9,260 bases of DNA from JADJQU01 sp035490315 (GTDB lineage: Bacteria > Planctomycetota > UBA1135 > GCA-002686595): the NCBI GenBank assembly GCA_035490315.1, contig DATHET010000259.1:1-9260 (forward strand), given 5' to 3'. Under the pieces are notes generated by a model. The model did no database searches. It worked only from the letters and a program-made list of their open reading frames with translations, and was not told the origin of the DNA. The translations under genes were made by a program, and so were the position numbers. Positions 1 to 6,346 of this stretch are shown one piece after another. Within the stretch, counting starts at the first letter, position 1. Each line of letters begins with the position of its first letter.

Positions 1-56
1 TACGCGGCGCGCGGGATGCCCGCACGACTCCGGACGAATTCACCTGACTCCGTACA
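1..56. repeat. Dispersed hairpin-type repeat, copy 1, cut by the window edge
   Basis: Positions 34-53 are the exact 20-base core acgaattcacctgactccgt, also found at 2854-2873 and, with one change, in both arms of the hairpin at 6086-6193. Left of the core, 16-33 (atgcccgcacgactccgg) matches the right arm of the 6086-6193 element, and 4-10 (gcggcgc) matches its innermost stem. What is visible is therefore one arm; the opposite arm, if present, lies left of base 1. A small stem, gcggg/cccgc around atg, sits at 11-23. The element begins a few bases after the malic enzyme stop codon at 63-65, so it lies in that gene's 3' region and might act in transcript ending or RNA stability. Confidence 0.8.
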
Positions 57-62
57 CGACGT

Positions 63-1772
63 CTACTCCGCGCGAAACGGCAGGTACTCGGGATACCACA
101 TTGCGTCGCGCACGCGCTGCTCGAGACCGTCGAGCAATTCCGCTTTGGCAAAGCCCTCGCGCACGCCGCGGCGGATCACCGCGCAGGCGATCTCGTGCGA
201 GATTTCGCGCACACCCGACAACAGCGGGAACAACGCGCTCTCCGCGAGGTCCCCGGCCCCGAGCTTGCCAGCGAGTGTGCGCGCCGCGTCGAGGAACATC
301 CCGTTCGTGATGCGCGAGAGCTTGCCGACCCACGCGCCTAGCCCGATGCCAGGGAAAATGAACGAGTTGTTGCACTGACCGATGCGATGTCGGCGGCCAC
401 CGAACTCGACCGGCGCAAACGGGCTTCCCGTCGCAATCAGCGCGCGCCCGTCGCTCCAGCGCAGGGCATCCTCCGGCGTGCACTCAGCCTTCGACGTCGG
501 ATTGGAAAGCGGAAAGATCACCGGCCGCTGGTTGTGACGCGCCATCGCGCGCACCACCGTTTCGTCGAAGAATCCCGGCGTCGCGGAAGTTCCGATCAAC
601 ATCGTCGGCCGCGCGTTCTCGATCGTTTCGACCAGGCTGATGCGCTTGGGATCGGCCACTTTCCAGTCGCTCACCTCGATCGGATCGCGCGCGAGCGCCG
701 CCTTGAAGCCCTCGAGCCCGGCGCGGTCGCGCAGCACGAGCCCTGAGCGATCGACCATCAAGACACGTTTGCGAGCCGCTTCCCGCGACATGCCTTCATC
801 GACCAGCGCGTCGACGAACAGCGCGGCGATGCCCTGACCCGAAGCTCCCGCGCCGCCGAACAGGAGTCGCTGATCGGCGAGCTTCCCGCCCGTCAGGCGC
901 AAAGCCGCGAACAAGCCCGCGATCGTCACCGCCGCCGTGCCCTGGATGTCGTCGTTGAACGAGGTGATGCGCTCGCGGAAGCGCTCGAGCTGCTTCATCG
1001 CGTTTTCCTTGAGAAAGTCCTCCCATTGCAGCACCGCCCCGGGAAAGACCTGCGCCACCGCGCCGACGAATTCGTCGATGAAGGCCTGGTACTCCGGTCC
1101 GCGCACGCGCCGTCGCCGCAGGCCGATGTACATGGGATCGGCGAGCAGCTCCGCGTTGTCAGTGCCGACGTCGAGCATCACCGGGATCGTGGTCTGCGGC
1201 GGAAGTCCCGCGCACAGCGTGTACAGCGCGAGCTTGCCGATCGGAATGCCCATCCCGCCGACGCCCTGATCGCCGAGGCCGAGGATGCGCTCGCCGTCGG
1301 TCACCACGACCACCGAGACGTCGTGCATCTGCGAATTGCGCAGCAGTTGAGCGATGCGTCCGCGCTGATTCCAGTCGATGAAAATGCCGCGCGCCTGGCG
1401 GTACAGGTGGGAGAAGCGCTGGCAGGCCTCGCCGACGGTCGGCGTGTAGAGGATCGGCATCATCTCGTCGATGTGCTCGAGCGCGAGGCGATAGAACAGG
1501 ACCTCGTTGCGATCCTGCAGCGTCGCCATGTGCACGTAGCGAGCCAGCGGCGCCATGTTCGAGCGGTTGTTCTCGTAGGCCCGCTCCAATTGCTCGGCCA
1601 TCGAGCAGATGTTCGGCGGCAGCAGGCCGTCCAAGCCAAACTCCTCGCGTTCCTCGCGCGGAAAACCCGTGCCCTTGTTGGTCAGCGGATCGAGCAGCAG
1701 CGCCCGCCCGCGGTTCTTCACCGCCAGGTAGGCGTGGCCCGTCTTGCTGTCGACCTGGCGTTGGAAGCTCAT
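63..1772 (-). CDS. maeA: NAD-dependent malic enzyme (oxaloacetate-decarboxylating)
   Basis: A 569-residue cytoplasmic enzyme that oxidatively decarboxylates malate to pyruvate and CO2, linking the TCA cycle with pyruvate. Its length is close to the 565 residues of E. coli MaeA. Family landmarks run in order: PILYTPTVGEACQRFSHLY (106-124) with the catalytic Tyr109; GDQGVGGMGIPIGKLALY (167-184) with Lys180; the metal ligands Glu251-Asp252 in QWEDF; the signature FNDDIQGTAAVTIAG (272-286) with Asp275; a Rossmann dinucleotide loop FGGAGASGQGIA (305-316); then FPLSNPTSKAE and CNNSFIFPGIGLGA (467-480). All expected catalytic residues are present. The reading frame stays open upstream to about 2000, but that part is Arg/Ser-rich and unlike the family, so I start at MSFQRQ (ATG at 1772). 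No strong ribosome site precedes it. NAD rather than NADP preference is inferred from similarity to the long MaeA/SfcA type. It has no functional partner in the window. Confidence 0.95.
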   Translation of the reverse strand: MSFQRQVDSKTGHAYLAVKNRGRALLLDPLTNKGTGFPREEREEFGLDGLLPPNICSMAEQLERAYENNRSNMAPLARYVHMATLQDRNEVLFYRLALEHIDEMMPILYTPTVGEACQRFSHLYRQARGIFIDWNQRGRIAQLLRNSQMHDVSVVVVTDGERILGLGDQGVGGMGIPIGKLALYTLCAGLPPQTTIPVMLDVGTDNAELLADPMYIGLRRRRVRGPEYQAFIDEFVGAVAQVFPGAVLQWEDFLKENAMKQLERFRERITSFNDDIQGTAAVTIAGLFAALRLTGGKLADQRLLFGGAGASGQGIAALFVDALVDEGMSREAARKRVLMVDRSGLVLRDRAGLEGFKAALARDPIEVSDWKVADPKRISLVETIENARPTMLIGTSATPGFFDETVVRAMARHNQRPVIFPLSNPTSKAECTPEDALRWSDGRALIATGSPFAPVEFGGRRHRIGQCNNSFIFPGIGLGAWVGKLSRITNGMFLDAARTLAGKLGAGDLAESALFPLLSGVREISHEIACAVIRRGVREGFAKAELLDGLEQRVRDAMWYPEYLPFRAE

Positions 1773-2076
1773 GCGAGACGCGAGTCTACTGGTTGGCGCA
1801 GAGCGGGACGAATGATGTGGCCGTGACGGCCGCCGGAGGACGGTTTGCATCGATCGCCCGCACTGGTGCCTCGACTCGTGGAGACTCGCTCGACTTTCGC
1901 GTGCTCCCCGCGATGGTCCGCGCACGCTCGCGTAAGCAGTCACTCGCGATACGAGCTGCATCGGCGATGCACGTGATTCGACACGATCCCAGCAGCGCAA
2001 ACACGCGACGAAATCGTCGATCCGACACGACCGTGATCGTTCGATGATCGAGCGAATCCGCCCCTATGATCCGCGA
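1773..2076. other. Divergent intergenic region between malic enzyme and PAP2 genes
   Basis: About 304 bases that must hold promoters for both divergent genes. Frames on both strands stay open through it, but their translations are Arg/Ser-rich and resemble nothing I know. Small inverted repeats are visible, for example cgacg-aaat-cgtcg at 2006-2019. I see no convincing -35/-10 pair, operator or riboswitch, apart from the single -10-like hexamer listed separately. Confidence 0.6.
2065..2070 (+). promoter_or_regulatory. Possible -10 box for a leaderless PAP2 transcript
   Basis: TATGAT matches the TATAAT consensus at five of six bases and ends six bases before the chosen ATG at 2077. Transcription from it would start at or near the start codon, giving a leaderless mRNA. 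This fits the absence of a Shine-Dalgarno sequence. No good -35 is visible at normal spacing, so the call is weak. Confidence 0.25.
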
Positions 2077-2850
2077 ATGAATCGGAAGACCGTCGCTTTT
2101 CTCGCCCTCGCGCTTGCATGCGCTGCCTGCTCCGGGCCCGAGAGATATCAGCGACACTTCGACACTTCCGTGTGGTCGCATGGACTGCAGCGCCACGCGG
2201 AAGATCCGGCGCAATGGGTGCCCGAAGTCGGCCTGGCCGCGTTGACCGCGGGTTTGATCTTCGTCGATGCGGACTTCACCGAGGATTCGCAGCATCAGTA
2301 TCTGACCGGTGGCGACACGTTTTCCGGCGACGTGGTCAGCACCGTCCTGGGCTTCACTCCGCTGCTCGTGGGAGCCGTCGAATGGGCGCAGGGCGATGCA
2401 GGACGCTCGTTCGAAATCGCTTCCGAGGCACTGCTGCTCACATCCGGCGCGACCGAGCTGCTCAAGCGCACGACCAATCGCCGCCGTCCGGGCAACAGCG
2501 CGAGCCGCGATTCCTTTCCGTCAGGACACACGTCTTTCGCCGCGGCAGGCGCGACTCTGCTCGCGCGCGAGATCGAAGCGGGCACGGGCAGCCGCCTCGG
2601 TTATCTCTTTTTCGTGCCCGCGCTGTATGTCGCAGTCGATCGCGTCGAGGGCCAGAGGCATTGGGCCACGGATGTCGCGGCTGGGGTCGCGCTGGGGATG
2701 TTCCTGACTCATTGGGTCTACAACGCGCACTATCCGCGCGAGAGCGCGTCTGACCGCACGATTTTTTCGCGGCCCAAGACGTTCGACTGGAGCCTTGCGC
2801 CGGTGATCACGGATGACGGATTCGCGCTCGCGTGGAAAGTCAGCATCTAG
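2077..2850 (+). CDS. PAP2-family phosphatase with N-terminal signal
   Basis: A 257-residue acid phosphatase of the PAP2 superfamily, probably acting on a lipid phosphate or pyrophosphate at the outer face of the cytoplasmic membrane or in the periplasm. The three-part active site is intact: K130-x6-R137-P138; P148-S149-G150-H151; and R189-x5-H195-x3-D199, where H195 would be the nucleophile. The family's usual Ser before the last Arg is replaced by Asp188. Hydrophobic stretches lie near 51-64, 86-105, 112-124, 176-187 and 200-212. I start at the second ATG (2077) because it begins a typical exported N-terminus (MNRKTVAFLALALACAACSG). Cys15 or Cys18 could be lipidated, though neither lipobox is ideal. 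The tail (residues 239-257) alternates like a final beta strand. The substrate cannot be read from the sequence. An upstream in-frame ATG at 2044 would bury the signal peptide. Confidence 0.88.
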   Translation: MNRKTVAFLALALACAACSGPERYQRHFDTSVWSHGLQRHAEDPAQWVPEVGLAALTAGLIFVDADFTEDSQHQYLTGGDTFSGDVVSTVLGFTPLLVGAVEWAQGDAGRSFEIASEALLLTSGATELLKRTTNRRRPGNSASRDSFPSGHTSFAAAGATLLAREIEAGTGSRLGYLFFVPALYVAVDRVEGQRHWATDVAAGVALGMFLTHWVYNAHYPRESASDRTIFSRPKTFDWSLAPVITDDGFALAWKVSI

Positions 2851-2851
2851 C

Positions 2852-2873
2852 GTACGAATTCACCTGACTCCGT
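2852..2873. repeat. Dispersed repeat, copy 2 (solo core)
   Basis: Positions 2854-2873 are identical over 20 bases to 34-53, and one change away from the arms of the 6086-6193 hairpin. The flanking arm sequence (atgcccgcacgactcc) is missing, so this looks like a short or decayed copy. It begins one base after the PAP2 stop codon, a placement typical of intergenic repeat families. Confidence 0.8.
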
Positions 2874-2919
2874 GCCGGAACATCCCGCATCTGGTTCGCG
2901 CACACCGAGTCAATTCACG

Positions 2920-2956
2920 AAAAGACCGCAGTGCGACTTCTCGTCGCACCGCGGTC
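2920..2956 (-). terminator. Rho-independent terminator of the secreted repeat protein gene
   Basis: Arms 2924-2937 and 2943-2956 pair over 14 positions with one A/C mismatch around a five-base loop (2938-2942). Read on the minus strand, the GC-rich stem is followed immediately by TTTT (2923-2920). It begins 29 bases after the stop codon of the gene at 2985-4760. On the plus strand the hairpin is followed only by mixed pyrimidines, so it may stop PAP2 transcripts less well. Confidence 0.82.
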
Positions 2957-2984
2957 CTCTCTCATCCCTCGGATTCCCGCTCGT

Positions 2985-4760
2985 TCAGGGCGTGAACTGC
3001 GCCTGGATCGCGTTCGAGACGTTCGAGCCCTGCCCGCAAGGACCGAAGGGATCCCGGTACCACATCTGGAAGTTCCAGGTCGAGCCCGAGAAGATCCAGC
3101 CTGGCGGCCCGAAGTTTCCGAAGCAGTAGCTGACCAGACCGGGTCCGTAGGTGAAGGTGCCCGACCCGCCCGAGTTCTGCGCGGCGAAGCGGAAGATCTG
3201 CGGATTCTTCAGGCACAGGATGCCGTCCATGAAGGGCACTCCGCCGTTCGTGTTCTTGCTCATCAGGAGCTGGCCCGGCTTGTTCGGCGGCACTTGAACC
3301 GTGGTCAGCACCAGGTTGTCGTTCGTGACGCTGGTCGTCCCGGTAGCCGACATGATCGCGCCGACTCCGCCCGAGTTCAGGCAGCCGCCCGGAGGATAGA
3401 AGTTCGCACAGGGCGCGACCGACGGGATGGCGCAGTAGCAGAAGCCGCGAGTCAAGGCCTCGCATTCATCCGGCACACCGTTGGCGTTGATGTCCCACGA
3501 GCTCGCAGTCGAGATGTCGATCGCGTCGTCGACGCCGTTGCCATTGCAGTCGTTGATCGGGCCGGAGAGCAAGTCGAGCGCATCGAGATCGTCGTTGACC
3601 AGACCCGCGACGCGTCCGGCGAGACCCAGGTTCTCCGCCGCGATGTAGATGCCCGGATTGGGATTCGGGCTGCCGAAGAGCGGCGTCGTCAGGACGTCGC
3701 CCTCGGTGATAGGAATCCCGAAGATGCTGTCCGGCCGGCCGATCAGGAAGGACCCGCGGCGCACGCTGAACAGCAGCATGTCCGTCGCTCCGCCCATCCA
3801 GTCATTGGGAGTCAGCGAAGGCTGATAACCCGGCGTGCCGTTCTCGTGCAGGATCAGGGCGTCGAGGTCGTCGAGGTTGCCCGTGAGGTTCAGGCCGAGC
3901 TGTCCCGCCGCGGCGTAGAGCACCGGCGGCCCACCGGGGGTTGCGGAGTACAGGACGTCACCGCCGAAGAAGCCATGAGCCTGGGCCGAGCCCGTGTTGA
4001 ACACGCCGAGCATCGGATCGACGAAATTGTCGTCGAGCGAGAAGTAGACGCCGCCCACCGGGAAAGTGGCGGAACCCGCGCGAGTCGCGAAGGCGTCGAG
4101 GTTGTCGCCGGTGTTCGGCGGCAGGCAGGTGGCGCAGGAGGGCTCGGCGAGGCCGATGCCTTTGTAGACAGCACCCGAGCCCGAGACCATTCCGTCGCCG
4201 TCGACCACGCCGATGTTGCCGGGCGTGATCGCCGTGAAAGGCGCGAGCGGTCCGACTCCGAGACCGAGGTCGATGAACATGTCGCCGGCCGCGTCGCCGA
4301 CGAGGGCTTCGCTCATGACGTCGGGGAAGGCGGTCGAGAAGGCCCCGCGCGCCTGGCGATCGACGGAGAAGGCCAGGTTGTTCATCAGCGGAGCGCCGGG
4401 GCCCGTCTTCGGCTCGTTGCCGTAGGACAGGGCGTCGACCTCGACGATGCAGGGCGAGCCGCCGGGGTGGCCGGCGCAGGGCATGTGACCCCAGAGCCCG
4501 AGGCCGACGTTCGGAATGACGCCGGCGCTCACCCCGTTGCCCGGAATCATCAGCGGCCCGAACATCGGCACGCCCGCGGCGGGCAGCAGCGTGTCGCCCT
4601 CCGTGATCGGGAAGGCGTAGGTCGTGTCGGCCTGGCCGACCATCGGGCCCTGCCAGTCGACGGAGAAGGTGATCTGTTTTTGAGCGAACGAGCGCTCAGC
4701 CGCGAAGAGGGTGAAGCCGAGCACGAGGCCGGCACGCAGGGTTTGATTGCGGGTGATCAT
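2985..4760 (-). CDS. Secreted repeat protein with calcium-loop linker and C-terminal module
   Basis: A 591-residue exported protein of unknown function. The start at 4760 is chosen because it opens a signal peptide (MITRNQTLRAGLVLGFTLFA, cleavage near residues 26/27 after SFA); the frame stays open upstream through a palindrome, which is an artefact. The mature part holds four degenerate units, each with the same order of motifs FS, GD, GL and DAL: FS at 32, 131, 240 and 331; the DA of DAL at 109, 222, 300 and 393. Units A and B carry an extra Cys pair (95/104, 209/212). Next come two DxNxNGxxD motifs (404-412 and 423-431), which should bind calcium as in planctomycete and dockerin-like secreted proteins. 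The last 150 residues (about 439-591) form a Cys-rich module with CFGNFGPPGWIF and MWYRDPFGPCGQGSNVSNA. I believe this module recurs in other secreted planctomycete proteins, perhaps as an export or surface-attachment domain, but cannot confirm it here. No catalytic motif is seen. A strong terminator follows. Confidence 0.85.
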   Translation of the reverse strand: MITRNQTLRAGLVLGFTLFAAERSFAQKQITFSVDWQGPMVGQADTTYAFPITEGDTLLPAAGVPMFGPLMIPGNGVSAGVIPNVGLGLWGHMPCAGHPGGSPCIVEVDALSYGNEPKTGPGAPLMNNLAFSVDRQARGAFSTAFPDVMSEALVGDAAGDMFIDLGLGVGPLAPFTAITPGNIGVVDGDGMVSGSGAVYKGIGLAEPSCATCLPPNTGDNLDAFATRAGSATFPVGGVYFSLDDNFVDPMLGVFNTGSAQAHGFFGGDVLYSATPGGPPVLYAAAGQLGLNLTGNLDDLDALILHENGTPGYQPSLTPNDWMGGATDMLLFSVRRGSFLIGRPDSIFGIPITEGDVLTTPLFGSPNPNPGIYIAAENLGLAGRVAGLVNDDLDALDLLSGPINDCNGNGVDDAIDISTASSWDINANGVPDECEALTRGFCYCAIPSVAPCANFYPPGGCLNSGGVGAIMSATGTTSVTNDNLVLTTVQVPPNKPGQLLMSKNTNGGVPFMDGILCLKNPQIFRFAAQNSGGSGTFTYGPGLVSYCFGNFGPPGWIFSGSTWNFQMWYRDPFGPCGQGSNVSNAIQAQFTP

Positions 4761-4871
4761 CGGAGGAGAGCCTTGGATCCGTTGGTCTGGGTGGGGGGAG
4801 ACGCCCGTCCGACTTCCGGACGATCCGAGCTCCCAGGCACCGGTGAGTGACCGCCGACCCCGCGCTCCGAC

Positions 4872-4889
4872 AAAAAACTTCGAGAAGTT
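4872..4889 (-). terminator. Weak hairpin with U-run downstream of the SGNH gene
   Basis: Read on the minus strand, aactt-ctcg-aagtt (4889-4876) forms a 5-bp stem followed directly by TTTT (4875-4872). It lies just past the large palindrome that follows the SGNH stop codon, and upstream of the secreted-protein start at 4760. The stem is AT-rich and short, so it could be a weak terminator or chance. Confidence 0.3.
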
Positions 4890-4913
4890 GCTGGACCGCC
4901 AGCTGACCCTCGA

Positions 4914-5001
4914 GATCGGTACCCGGTATTCCACCACCATCCTGAACACGCTCGATACGTATCGCGTGTTCAGGATGGTGGTGGAATACCGGGTACCGAT
5001 C
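4914..5001. repeat. Perfect 38-bp inverted repeat (long hairpin)
   Basis: Arm 4914-4951 is the exact reverse complement of 4964-5001, with 12 central bases that themselves contain the palindrome cgatacgtatcg (4953-4964). The outer ends read gatcggtaccc and gggtaccgatc. It starts six bases beyond the SGNH stop codon (5008-5010) in the direction of transcription, so the transcript would fold into a very stable hairpin; no U-run follows directly. It is not similar in sequence to the acgaattcacctg repeat family. It could be a MITE-like insertion, a REP-type element or a structural terminator. Confidence 0.9.
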
Positions 5002-5007
5002 CCGGAC

Positions 5008-6045
5008 TCACTGTCCCGCTGCGAGTTCTCCCCAGTGCTCGACTATGAATCGCTCGATCTCCTCCGCCGCGATCCGATGGCCTCCCGGATTGGGATGCGA
5101 ATCGTCCAGATCGATCAAGAGACTCTTCGGTTCCTCGCGCTCGAACCTCGGCAGCAGATCGAGCACCAGGAAGCCATCGCGCTCACCCTCCCGCGCGACC
5201 TGGCCGTGCTGCTCGCGGAACGGATAGTCCTTCCAAGGGTCGGGCGAGAACATCGGAAAGATCGCCAGCACGAGCCGGATGTGCTTTTCCCGCGCCCGCT
5301 CGCCGATCCGCGCAAAAGCTGCTTCGACGCTCTTCCACGACGGCTCCGATGGCGCGTGCAGATAGCGGAAGTAATTCCCGCCACCGAGCTCGCGGACCTT
5401 GCGACCTTCGCGGCGCTGCACGAGGTAGCGCAGCAGGCTCGAGTGCTGCCACCAGTGCGGCTCGACGAAGTAGCGCTGCAGCGGCTGGCGCGCTTCGAAC
5501 TCGGGATCGTTCATGCAGTAGCAGAGCAGGACGAGGTCCGGCTCAAGCGCCAGCCACTTGCCTTCGAAGGCCGCCGCCTCGTCCTTCGACGAGTACCCCG
5601 AGACCCCGGTGTCGAGCACCTCGAAGCGCCGCGCCGCGGGCGGCTCGCTCGCAAGCCCGTGCTCGAGGACCGAGCAGAAGCCCTGGTCCTCGGCCACGCG
5701 GTACCCGAAGGTCACGGAATCCCCGATCGCGAGGATCCTGAACAACCCGGGCGTGGACCGCGTCAGGGGCTCGGCGTCGCGCATGCCCAGCGAGTTGGTC
5801 GCCACGTGCACGCCCACCGCCTCCTGGTCGAGGCCCGGGACGAGCTCATAAGCCAGACCCGGCACGCTGGAGCGGCGATGGATCAACCCGTACCACCCAC
5901 CTCGCGCCTCGGCATCCATGGCCCGGATCCGCATGAACTCGAGCGGATGGCCGAAGCGAAACCACAGCTCGGCGCCGACCAAGGCGAGGACAGCGCACCC
6001 GATCGCCAGGACGAGCTTCTTCGCGATCGATCCTCGCTGCGCCAT
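5008..6045 (-). CDS. Membrane-anchored SGNH/GDSL-family hydrolase
   Basis: A 345-residue protein with the SGNH esterase/acyl-hydrolase fold. Block I is ILAIGDSVTFGY (104-115) with nucleophile Ser110; block II is DTGVSGYSS (145-153) with the oxyanion Gly148 or Gly150; block III is CYCMND (175-180) with Asn179; block V is DLDDSHPNPGGH (312-323) with Asp314 and His317. An uncleaved N-terminal helix (about residues 8-26) should anchor it in the membrane with the enzyme outside. The substrate is unknown; members of this group remove acyl or acetyl groups from lipids, polysaccharides or peptidoglycan. The start at 6045 (MAQRGSIAKK) is chosen because the frame upstream reads straight through the hairpin repeat at 6086-6193. 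Long inverted repeats lie on both sides of the gene. Transcription would read away from the metallopeptidase gene. Confidence 0.88.
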   Translation of the reverse strand: MAQRGSIAKKLVLAIGCAVLALVGAELWFRFGHPLEFMRIRAMDAEARGGWYGLIHRRSSVPGLAYELVPGLDQEAVGVHVATNSLGMRDAEPLTRSTPGLFRILAIGDSVTFGYRVAEDQGFCSVLEHGLASEPPAARRFEVLDTGVSGYSSKDEAAAFEGKWLALEPDLVLLCYCMNDPEFEARQPLQRYFVEPHWWQHSSLLRYLVQRREGRKVRELGGGNYFRYLHAPSEPSWKSVEAAFARIGERAREKHIRLVLAIFPMFSPDPWKDYPFREQHGQVAREGERDGFLVLDLLPRFEREEPKSLLIDLDDSHPNPGGHRIAAEEIERFIVEHWGELAAGQ

Positions 6046-6085
6046 CCGGAGAGCTTCGCGCCGCGCGCCGGCACAGGCAAGCGAA

Positions 6086-6193
6086 GGTACGGAGCCAGGT
6101 GAATTCGTCCGGAGTCGTGCGGGCATCCGGGCGGCGCGAAAGCGGCGCCCGGATGCCCGCACGACTCCCGACGAATTCACCTGGCTCCGTACC
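6086..6193. repeat. Dispersed hairpin-type repeat, copy 3 (complete, 108 bases)
   Basis: Positions 6086-6137 pair with 6142-6193, giving 52 pairs with only two mismatches (6110/6169 C-C and 6134/6145 G-G) around a GAAA loop at 6138-6141. Each arm carries the family core in the form acgaattcacctggctccgt (right arm 6171-6190; left arm 6089-6108 reversed). The ends read ggtac and gtacc. It lies 40 bases upstream of the SGNH start. The palindromic form, several copies and intergenic placement resemble REP/BIME or MITE elements. No transposase is in the window, so the mobilising enzyme is unknown. Confidence 0.92.
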
Positions 6194-6261
6194 CCGAAAC
6201 CCCCCCGACACCAGTCGAATTCGCCGATTCCACGCACCCTCCCGACCCCCTCGGAATCGCG

Positions 6262-6291
6262 AAAAAGGCCTGTTTTTCCGCTTTTCAGGCC
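6262..6291 (-). terminator. Possible small terminator-like hairpin
   Basis: On the minus strand, ggcctg (6291-6286) pairs with caggcc (6272-6267) across a 13-base A-rich loop and is followed by TTTTT (6266-6262). No minus-strand gene lies directly upstream, so it might guard against antisense transcription or be a chance fold in an AT-rich promoter patch. Confidence 0.25.
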
Positions 6292-6346
6292 GTCTGGTGG
6301 AGGAACCGGAGTCACTGGTCTAGCGTGGGGGGCTCGCCGCTGCGCC

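Larger units (their letters stand above)
6046..6346. other. Divergent intergenic region between SGNH and metallopeptidase genes
   Basis: About 300 bases holding the hairpin repeat (6086-6193), a run of seven C (6200-6206) and an AT-rich patch with a small hairpin (6262-6291). It must contain promoters for both divergent genes, but I find no clear -35/-10 pair, and no Shine-Dalgarno sequence before either ATG. Confidence 0.6.

Noticed and set aside
1793..2047. 84-codon plus-strand frame whose stop overlaps an ATG at 2044 (ATGA), suggesting translational coupling with the PAP2 gene
   Set aside because: The product is Arg/Ser-rich with mixed codon use and no recognisable domain, and the PAP2 signal peptide clearly starts at 2077, so the overlap is probably chance.
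2899..2917. Sequence near caccgagtcaattcacg resembling the repeat core reversed
   Set aside because: It matches only with a gap and several changes, so it is not distinguishable from chance.
4806..4822. 6-bp hairpin cgtccg-acttc-cggacg in the leader of the secreted-protein gene
   Set aside because: Short and isolated; no riboswitch core or antiterminator alternative is visible.
2931..4850. 639-codon plus-strand frame opposite the secreted-protein gene
   Set aside because: It is the antisense shadow of a GC-rich gene. Its product is Arg/Glu/Val-rich without domains, while the minus strand encodes a signal peptide, ordered repeats and calcium loops, and is followed by a terminator.
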